NCBI GenBank assembly: GCA_000733355.1 | Contig: JNVV01000001.1 | Span: forward strand, 278,208 to 342,207 | DNA from: Falciphora oryzae | Lineage: Eukaryota > Ascomycota > Sordariomycetes > Magnaporthales > Magnaporthaceae | Direction: 5' to 3' | DNA length: 64,000 nucleotides | In this document: in pieces, positions 55,363 to 64,000 of the stretch | How the letters are laid out: each line of letters opens with the position of its first letter | How positions within the stretch are numbered: position 1 is the first letter of the stretch | The notes under the pieces: model-generated | Told to the model about the DNA's origin: nothing | The model's database searches: none | Seen by the model: the letters and a program-made list of their open reading frames with translations, nothing else | Made by a program: the position numbers and the translations under genes

Positions 55363-58300
55363 TTTCTAGTTTGTTTTTTCTATCTCATTTCATTTTTTTC
55401 TGTTTTGTTGGGCTCCCTAGCGAGTACCCAACCCAGCACAACATCTCCCGACCTTTCCTGGGACAGGAGAGCGGGCAACGGCAGGCGTTCGGAGTTCCAA
55501 CGTCCCCATACACAGCGGTCGGGCCGCGAAGCGGGAGGGGGGGTGGGAGCACAGGGACATGATTCCAAAAGTCACTCTACGGACATGCATCATATAGGAG
55601 CAGGCGTTTTCTGTGGTACCTTGTAGGCAAGATCATTTGTAGCCTCTCCCGCCGGATGAGGGTGGGAGAAAAAAAATTTTTGTCCGGCATCATAACAGTA
55701 AGCTGTTTGTCTTTTTTTTTTTTTTTGGTGGAAATTGCGATGGCTTGTTCTTTTTCTCATCCCCTGCAGGAAGCATACGGATGGCTTGGCTTCTAGGCAG
55801 CCTCGAAATTCCCTTCTCGGGAAGAAGGAAGGGGTGGGAAAAAAAACACACACGCACACACACACAAGGGATGTGATGACAACCCAAAAAATCCCTTGTA
55901 GTGGCTGTCTCGAGACACGCCTTCCTTCCTCTTCCCTGGCCCGTCGCGACATGCAGCTACCCGTCGACCTATGCCCAGGACAGGCAAGTCGACAAGGGCA
56001 GATACGTAGAGAGCAGCCAGCCAGCCCCGTTGTCCACGGTGGATAACAGCATGGCAGGACAGAAAAAAAGGGGGTGTGTGCGATGGGGGAGGAGGGTGAG
56101 GTAGGTGGCGGGACGGATATTGGAACACGCGCGCCAAAAAGGGTCCTTTGCTCTTCTCTCTCTCTCTCCCTCCCTCTCCCCGGCGACGGCCACGCGCAGC
56201 ACGCATGGGCCAACCGTTTTCCGGCTTGCCCATATTTTGACAGCTGTCTGCAAGGCTGGCAACAAGCAGCATGAGGGTGGCTGGCGGCCGAGGACAGGAA
56301 GCGTCATGATCCCCGATGCACGTTGACCCGACGCAATCAAACAATGCCGAAGCAGAAGAACAAAGAAGAAGAAAAAAGAATAGAAAAAGAAATACCTCAC
56401 GCTAGGTAGCCTCGGCCTGCCACCCAAGTCAAGGCGAGGCGGGCGCCCGTCGAGATTGGGCAGCTTCGTCACCTGCGGTCCTTGACCAAAACAGCAGAGT
56501 GCATATGATGGTGGTAGACAACGAGGCAAAAGATGGTATGTTCAGTAGAGGACTGACCAAAGAGAAGAGAGACAGTAAAGCATTACAAAGAGAATGTCAG
56601 TACTTGAAAACAAGGCCGTCGGGCAGGGCCGCATAGCCTGACCTGGCGCCGGCTCGAAGGCGCGTCGTGGTGTTGGCTGGGCCGGGCTGCCTCACCACCC
56701 ACTCACCCACTCCATCCATCACTGATCACCGTTATGGTGGTGGTGGTGATGCAGCGGTGGTTATGCACACTAACACCACTACTGCTGTCAAGGAGGAGGT
56801 CGGTAGTGGTGGTGGTGCGCGATCCGAAATGAGAAAGCAGGAACAAACCGTCCGTGGCAGCGAGGTTTCGTGTGAGTGGACGAGCCGGGGAGAAGAGAGC
56901 CCAATCGCCATCCGCCTCTCTATTCCCCGGCCATCTCAGCCCTCCGCCCGCCTTGCCTCCGTCTCGCGACCTCCCCTCATGCATCGTGGCGTGTCGCTGG
57001 GGCGGTTTCCCACTGCGCACATGCGCCCAGACATGGAAATTATGCACTGCATGTGCATTTTGTCCCAAGACGACGAAATAGACGAGACGGGGCTCCAGGC
57101 CTTGGAGCAGCAGGCCGTGGTAGCAGCGTCGTGATCCAGGTGGGCCCTCCCAGGCCTGCCGGGATAGGAACAGCCCGTCCGCGTCGGGTGTGCGAAAGGT
57201 GTGGTAGGTAGGGACAGTGACGAGTGTTGGATCGATCCAGCTATTTTCCCATTGCGTATCCGCGAATCACTCGCCCTTTCCAACCGGGCTGGGCTTTTGG
57301 CAGGGAGCTTGCTGAGTGGCACTCGGTAGCTTGGCCTGTGTGATCCGTGGGCGCCAAACAAACAAAAATCCGAACGCAGAGTAGCAATCACCCTCGTCCC
57401 AGGCGCCAATTTCGTGGGTTGGATGGGCCATGAACATGGGGGTCCGACGGCGAGTGGGCTTTGAGCAAGGGATGACGGTGGTGGTGGTGGATGGAGAGAT
57501 GGAGAGACGGGGGACGTCGTCTTTCTCCAACGGCCAGACACAGCGAGCAGACAGTGGCCAGTGCCGTGTGCTACCTCCCGTGTGATGATGCATGCGTGCT
57601 CTGCAGGGCGTGTGTGGAGGAGGCCCCAGCAGAACCAGCACAGCGACCGCCCACCAACAGAGGACTGCCCCTTCTTTTTTGGCGCGGGTGACATCGGAAC
57701 TAGGGGAGCAGGGGTTGAAAAACGAGCCAGGCAGGGGTGTTTCGCCGCGCCGCGGCCTTGTTCCGGCCTTCGTTTCCCTCCATCCTCTCGTTACTGGCGC
57801 GCAGCCGACGAGTGGCTCCCTTGTTGGCTTGGGAAAGGCCGTGCCTCGCACTGCACCGAGAGGCAATCGATATCTGATGGGGGTGGCGGGGTGACGACGA
57901 TAATAAGTAACAGAACAAATCCCTGGGCCAGACAGAAGTGCCACTTTCGGGCCAAGGCCACCCACCCTAGGCGGCCTGCTAGCCTGGCCCTCCACGGCTT
58001 TTATGAACAAACACGTCTGTGCAACGCGGAGAAGCTTACCTCCAAGAAGCATCCAATCCAACCACGCCTGCATGTGAAGGAGGCCAGAGACGTCCAGTGG
58101 GGGCATCTATCTTTTGGCTGCGTCGATTGCTGGTGCAGTCTCTTGGTCGACACCATCCCATACTGCACCAGTATGAGATTCAACGGGGCGAATAGGCAAA
58201 ATGCGCTTTCTCAGCCGTCTTTCAGTTCCAAACGCTTTCTATAATCCGGCGCTGTGCAAAGCGGCGCGTGTCACGTATTACCAAGAGCGACTCGCCCGGG

Positions 58301-61256
58301 ACAGTTGGTATGGATGGGGCGTCCTCACTGACTTTCTTGGCAAGCACACCCGCTGGAACCCTTGGGCTAGGAGTTCGGGTCCAAGGGCATGATAAACGGG
58401 GGCAGACGGAAGACAAGCGACAGAGGAGATATGGGAGGGGAGTGAGAAGAAGGATCGACAGGACAGAAAGAAACACCCCCTCAGTGCTCGAGATTAGCAG
58501 GGGTTTCGATCGAGGCTCTACCGGCAGCACTGGCCGCAACGGGGGCTTTCGGAAAATTTCCCAAAGGTGAACAAAAGCCAGACGCTCAAGACACCCGTTC
58601 CGATATTGATGCCCACTGTGCTTCAGAGAGGAGGGGAATAGAAGGCAGGTACCCGACAGGCCGGGTTTCGCACGTCTAGTTTCAAGACGCCCAGACAGGT
58701 AGAGAGCGGTACCGTCGATAGGGTGCTCGACAAGCGTCTCTGCTGTTGGCGGTAGGTTGCCATCTTCATCTTACCACGCAGGGGAAGCCGACGGACGGTA
58801 CGAAAGCGCGTCTCCGTGTCTGCCATCGCCTGTCCGTCTCCAGGAAGGACCTGGCGGACCAGGCCTGAACGAATCCAGACAGACGGTCAGTCAGGTTCTT
58901 TGGCGAGCCGCACGAGGATTGCGGCCCACGTTACGAGTCTCGCGCGCTCCGCAGACAGCCTGCCCGCTCGCCTATATGATCCACCATATCTACAGTCCCC
59001 ACTTCTCAATGCGAGATGTGCAGTCTGCAGTGCATCCCCTCGGTGGCCATGGCCGGGCTGGGGGACCGGCGGTTCCAAAGAAGCACGGGCTAAATTGCAG
59101 GCAGGACCAGTTGTGCCGAAGAAGCGGCGGCTTCCCTCCCTTCGTTCGTCTCTTCTCTGTCTCTCATTTTTTCCCTTGTCATCATCCTTTCACTGGCTGG
59201 CCGCCACACATTTGCACTTGCGGAAGGCAGAAACAGGGTCACCGCAGCGAACGGTTTCCGCCACCCGACGACAAAAATGTGCCCCAACGTGCCGATTTGC
59301 AGCTTCGCAAGTGCCGTGGAGAAGAATAGTCTGGGATCTCTGGGTGACGATGCGGCCAAGCAATTTGCTGGCCGGGGCGGGCTTTCTTGACCACTGGCCA
59401 TCGACCTTGGCCCCGGGGGGCCCAGAGGGGTGAGGAGAGCGATAGAACCACTCACCACTGGGTCGCGACCGGGGCTCTTTTTGACTTGGTGCATGCGTGC
59501 TGGGCTAGGGAGTCCACGTCGCCGTGACTTTGCGCGTCTAGCATGTGCCTGCCCTGCCAGAGCCCACCCGTTTCGCACACGCACGAGGGAGACAGGCGAG
59601 GGCTGTGTGGAGCAAGACACATGCAAAGATACACAGTTGGCAGATTCGAATCGATGCGGGCCGTCCAGCTTATCCGTAGTAAAAAGGGAGAGAGCTTGCA
59701 CAATCCAGTACTGTGCTGTAATCAGCGCACGTAACCAGGCGAGGCAGACCAACCTGCTGGCCGAGCCAAGGCGGATGATCTTTCACGCGCGCGCCCGCGG
59801 CTTAACAAATCGGGATAGCCCGGCAGGCGGGGGGTGGGGGACCGGCCGCTTGCACCGAACTGGGAATGGGCTGATTTCTTTTTCTTTGCTTTTTATCCTC
59901 TCGTCGCCACCCTCCCCCTCGGCGTGGCTTCCTTTTTCTCCCACCTCTTTAGGGCTCGACCGCTCCATTCTTTTTGGACTCGCGCTCGCGTCGTGTTAGG
60001 GCAGGTAGGAGCAGGGACGGGGAAGGGGAAGGGGAATTACGGAGCAGAACTGGCAAGCGAGAGGGGAGAAGGAGTGCACTTCGGCATCATGAACGGCAAG
60101 CCACGCCGCTGTGGACCGGCAGGCGGACCAGCGTGTCGTGTCGAATGGACATGCGGCGCTTCTGGGTGACAGCAACGTGGGAGGGGCGGACGAGCGGCGG
60201 GACCCATCAATTGGGCCCCCGAACGTGGGAGAAGGAGAAGGGGGCGCGGTGCGCTGGACGGGCCCGCGGCCAGAGTCAATCAATCAGCCGGCAGACGAGA
60301 CGGGGGCATGGGGCAGCCGCCCGTCCGGTCTCCATTCCTTCAAAGAGAAGGACGGCAGACTGGTGCTGCTCCCAAGCAGTGGTGGGTCGAGCGTGCACGT
60401 CGCTCGGGCTGGCTTGGCCGACAAGGTTTTCTCGCAACGAGTCGTTCGCGCCGTGCTGCAACGGGGGTCATTCTGGCTCGGGCGGCAAGCTGTCAGGCAT
60501 GGCGCCGCGTCGGTCGTCCTCCCCACGCTGCGGGGAGCCGTGGGCTGAGAGACTGGCGTTAGGGGATGTTGGCTGGGCGGGTTGACCGAAGAGGTGTCCG
60601 GGTGAGTGAAAATTTTTCGGTGGGAGAAAAAGGGACCTCCCTGCTGAGCCACAGAATCGAAAAAAACGCAGGCGGCAAAGAGCGTGCGTACCGTGCCAAC
60701 TTGGCTGGGCTAAAAAGAGCCAAATTGAACTCTAATTCGCTCGACGGCAGAGCCGGCCGAGTCTTTTGTCACCGATCTAGGAAGTCGCGAACATGACGGG
60801 CATGGATTCCGCACACCTACCACCTACCGAAAGCGGCGCGGCCGGTATGGTTGCCCGGATTCGGCGTCACCTTAGTCAAGGTCAGGGTCAGCAGGCGGGA
60901 GGGTCGTAGCAGCGATCGGCTTCATCTCCATTAGGTAACGCGTGGCACCCCGCAAGGCCAGGGAACCTCGATCACATTCTCGGCATCCCTTTTCTCGTGT
61001 TTTTCTTTGTGCATCTCCTCGCATCATGTTGTCTGTTTGCACTTTGTTTTCGTTTTTCTTTGCGTGTTCCTCGATTTGTGGGGTTTGTTCTCCTCTTCGC
61101 GCCCACCTCAACCTATTAATGGTGGTAGGTACCTGCTTTTTTTTTTTTTGTTCTTTCCTTTCTCGAAGGTAGAATAGCGGCAAGCAGCGCATAAACGCGG
61201 CAAGCGAGTGGAAAAGAAATAGGGCCGCAGACACGGCCAAAGTCCGGCCCAAGAAG

Positions 61257-61279
61257 AAAAAAAAAAAAAAAAAAAAAAA
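61257..61279. repeat. A23 homopolymer
   Basis: Twenty-three consecutive A bases in the gene-free right end. Confidence 0.9.
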
Positions 61280-61787
61280 GGCTGTGGGGGTCCATGATGG
61301 CCCGCCGTGATATCGCGTGCATTGTGCGGAGGTTTTTATCGAGCGAGGAGGGGGAGCAGGAAACACAGTGGGATGTGCAAACAACCCCCGACCAGGCTAC
61401 CCCCGGGAGATGTTCCGGAACCCTGGACTGGCCCGCTTGCTGGGCTCGACTCGGCTGAAGTGGGCGGCGAGTCGGAGGGGCCCGGTCTAGTTGACAACAA
61501 ACGATGGCGGAGGCTTACCGTGACGGGGGCTAGACCTTTCTTTTTTTTTCTTCCTTTCTCTCGACTGGCCTTTCTTTTCTCTTGAACCCCGCGCGCGTCC
61601 TCCTTCCTTTTGTCGTCTGCCCCAGATGTGCTGCTTGACGGCAATGCACCTGGCGGCGACACGGGGATTTTTCTGTCTCCTTATGGCATGGGGCCGGTGT
61701 CCGTCAGGTTGTCTGATGACCTCGCTGGCCTATCGGGTTCTGCATTTCGGTGAGGCTGGCGGCAGACGGTTCAAGGACAAAGCAATG

Positions 61788-61818
61788 ACAACAACAACAA
61801 AACAACAACAACAACACA
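61788..61818. repeat. CAA microsatellite
   Basis: Imperfect acaaca units, interrupted once by an extra A. Confidence 0.8.
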
Positions 61819-61909
61819 CGCATGGCCTGGGGTGCAGCAACACGGCAATCGGGCCATTTAACTGGGTCGGGCCTCATGTGCCTAGGAAACGACTGACCTC
61901 GTTCTGGGC

Positions 61910-61972
61910 GGGCAAGCAGGCAAGCAGGCAAGCAGGCAAGCAGGAGGCAGGCAGGCAGGCGGGCGGGCAGGC
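61910..61972. repeat. caggcaag / caggcagg tandem array
   Basis: Tandem gcaagcag-type octamers pass into gcaggcag and gggcgggc units over about 63 bases. The units drift stepwise, as expected of slippage-driven growth. Confidence 0.85.
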
Positions 61973-63165
61973 ATCTCGGAGCAGACGCCGAGGCAGTATG
62001 GATACTTACCCCGTTTAGCGCAGCGCGTGTTCCCTCGGGCACGGATGGGGGGTTCTCTCGGTGCAGTTGCGTGCATCCCTGGCTCGGACATGATGCTGTG
62101 GTGAGCCCGGGATGCGGTGCAAGATAAAGAGCGCCCGCCTGCCTGGGACTCCCAGCTTGCTTGCTGTTCCTTGTAGCATACGTACCATACATGGTGCGCA
62201 GGGGCACACCTCCACGGAGGCACAGAGCCCTAGGCGCTCTCTCCTTGCCATCACCGAGGGGGTGACGGAACGGGGGCTGAAGGCGTCAGGGGTCCTCGCA
62301 GGGGACTCGACAGAAAGCGATGTGCTAGGAGGAGTGTAAGGCGTCCTTGGCGGTTGTTTCTTTGTTTCATTTCTTTCGTTGTTATTATTTTATTTTTATT
62401 CAGTACTTTTTGTTCTTTCATCTTATTTTTCTTCCCTTTTCTCTGTTTCTCCTCCCCTCCTCCAGCAAAGTCTTGGCTCCATCCTTTTTTTATGCACATC
62501 GGTGGGTGCAGGAAACAAAGTCGCGCCAATGGTTAGGCAGCATCTGGCCCTGGCACTTGCGCCATAACCCCATAGTGGATGCCGGGGGGTGGGGGAGAGA
62601 GGTTTGTGCAACCGCTGCTCGGTGCGCAGGCTGCATCCGCTCGTCGGCGTGTGGCCCCCGGCGCGCGCGCTCCTCCTCGCCTGCCTCGAGCACCGGACGG
62701 GTTAGATCGGTTTGCTGGCCTCGGCTTGGGCTCCCTGCTTCCCAGCGGCAGAGACGATTGAATTACAGGGAAGGACCTTGCGCGGCACATATGGTCGGGG
62801 CAGGCCAGCACAGATGCCCAAAGATCACGGCCCAAAATATCGTAAGAGACGAAAGGGCAGGTTGGTGGTGGGCAAATACCAGTGACAGGTGGTCGGCGAT
62901 GAAGCGCAGAAATCCATGTACAATGCAGATGATGGCTGGCGCGCTGGCGGGCTGCTCGTCTGGTTGGCAAGCCGAGATGGATGGCGGGGGGAGGAGGGTG
63001 GTATGGACGAGAGGTGGACACTGATCGTGGTGGATGCATTTGGTTTTGTCCGTCCAAGGACCCATCCATCATCTCTCTGTACGATGTAGCATGTATGGGG
63101 TACGCGCACTTACACAACTCCGACATAGCTACACCGTGGGGACGACCAACGAGCGTTGAAAGGGC

Positions 63166-63190
63166 GGGATGCGGGATGCGGGATGCGGGC
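63166..63190. repeat. gggatgc tandem repeat
   Basis: Three close copies of a gggatgc heptamer in a row. Confidence 0.75.
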
Positions 63191-63261
63191 TTTTCTTGTC
63201 TTTGTTGTTGTTGTTGTTGTCCAGACCAGCGGCGCCACGGAGCGTGGACATAGGAATGGCA

Positions 63262-63263
<2 letters not shown>

Positions 63264-63293
<30 letters not shown>
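63264..63293. repeat. (GT)15 microsatellite
   Basis: Fifteen perfect GT units, a ready typing marker and a possible Z-DNA-forming tract. Confidence 0.92.
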
Positions 63294-63295
<2 letters not shown>

Positions 63296-64000
63296 CTGCA
63301 CGGCACCATAGGTCAAAAGATGGATGGAGGTTTGGAACGAGGTCGGATAGGCGGGCGGATGGGCGGGCGGGTCGATAGGGGTCGTGTATTCTCGAGTGCC
63401 AACCTGCCCGAAGTACCTAGTCGCCTTACTAGCAGCCAAGCTCCCAAGATACTTTGGCCGCGTACTCAGTCGCAGCTGCGCCGCCATTGTTTTTATGTAT
63501 CCCATGCGCGCACCTGGCATCGCGGTACCAGGCCCGCAAGTCTCATTTTATGATGCGTCAATTGCTTGTGCAACCGCGGGTGGAGGAGGGGCGTGGTCCT
63601 GGGCCTGGGGGGCTCGGTGGTACCTTCCCTTCCATCGGCACGGCGGGAGACATGGAGCCAATTCTCACCACGGGCATCCACCCGGTCCCCAGTCCTGCTA
63701 GCAGCCCTGGTCCTGGCCGCTTTCCTATCTGGGCACTTCGGTTTTCCATCACCACTGCAGCGCCGTCTCGGTTTCACCGCAGTCGCCATCCCTTCCCGTC
63801 AGCTTGTCCTTGCCGGGGCCGGAACCGCCCAGTGGCTTGACTCCCGCCGGCCTGCCCAACGGTCAAAAGCCAACTGCTGCTCGTCTGGTGTCCAGCGTCC
63901 AGCTCCGCGGCCCCTCACCACCTGCTAGTGCCTAGGTTGCCTCTACTGCTAGCTTCCTCCCATAGTCCTCCAGTAGTCCTCGACCTCCACCACATGCTCG

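Larger units (their letters stand above)
55363..64000. other. Gene-free right end, 8.6 kb
   Basis: No gene is supported. Open frames are many, short and overlapping on both strands, with no recognisable domain and no pair of frames that splice sensibly. Composition stays GC-moderate and mixed, so it does not look like RIP-mutated transposon remains. It contains many simple repeats: TGG units at about 56735-56748, A/T runs at 55712-55726, 61137-61149 and 61257-61279, CAA units at 61788-61818, a caggcaag array at 61910-61972 and a GT microsatellite at 63264-63293. It may be the long upstream region of a gene that begins beyond the window; this is inference. Confidence 0.4.

Noticed and set aside
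59636..59665. tRNA T-arm-like attcgaatc
   Set aside because: No matching acceptor stem, D-arm or anticodon arm could be placed around it.
61137..61279. Homopolymers as SINE or processed-pseudogene tails
   Set aside because: Flanks of the different runs share no sequence and no target-site duplications were seen.
61910..61972. Possible CRISPR-like array
   Set aside because: Units are contiguous without spacers and this is fungal DNA; it is a simple tandem repeat.
55363..64000. RIP-degraded transposon
   Set aside because: Base composition is not strongly A/T-shifted and no transposase or reverse transcriptase remnant is readable.

Overview
The window is nuclear DNA from a filamentous ascomycete (Pezizomycotina, most likely Sordariomycetes). 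The evidence is single genes on both strands with short GT-AG introns of about 60-260 nt, GC-rich coding sequence, C/A-A-A/C-ATG start contexts, and protein families typical of this group: a CCC2-type copper ATPase, Mediator Med8, Ric8, Rif1, DUF3176, DUF155, GFA-fold and 2EXR-like proteins, and fungal choline sulfatase. The genus cannot be fixed from the sequence. There are two assembly gaps, at 44460-44569 and 55165-55362.

Layout, left to right. A copper-transporting P-type ATPase (+) and an RMD1/DUF155 membrane protein (+) are followed by a small zinc-ribbon protein (-) and the RNase P/MRP subunit Rpp1 (+). Next come a secreted Ala/Pro/Lys-rich protein with an EF-hand-like start (-) and a DUF1295 membrane reductase-like protein (+). 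Then a minus-strand run: a seven-exon GFA-domain protein, an acyltransferase-3 membrane enzyme, a 2EXR-like protein, Med8, a choline sulfatase with an apparent one-base frameshift, an MPDU1-like PQ-loop protein, a chromodomain/AT-hook protein and Ric8. Rif1 (+) diverges from Ric8. After the first gap come glucose-6-phosphate 1-epimerase (+), class II DAHP synthase (-), a HYPK/NAC-UBA protein (+) and a DUF3176 membrane protein (+) that runs into the second gap. The last 8.6 kb has no gene that I can support.

Most genes are housekeeping: metal homeostasis, tRNA processing, Mediator, N-terminal acetylation, dolichol-linked sugar use, G-protein chaperoning, telomere and replication-timing control, and aromatic amino acid synthesis. 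They do not form a metabolic cluster or operon. I saw no transposon, CRISPR array, rRNA or convincing tRNA. Intergenic DNA carries unusually many long A/T homopolymers and several microsatellites.

No clearly new multi-gene system is visible. The best leads are the choline sulfatase frameshift, the secreted EF-hand-like/poly-lysine/Ala-Pro protein, N-terminal PP1-docking motifs in Rif1, a chromodomain protein with two AT-hooks and no visible shadow domain, a GC-AG intron, three stop-free introns of length 3n, and the long gene-free right end. All exon boundaries were assigned by eye from splice consensus, reading frame and family similarity.
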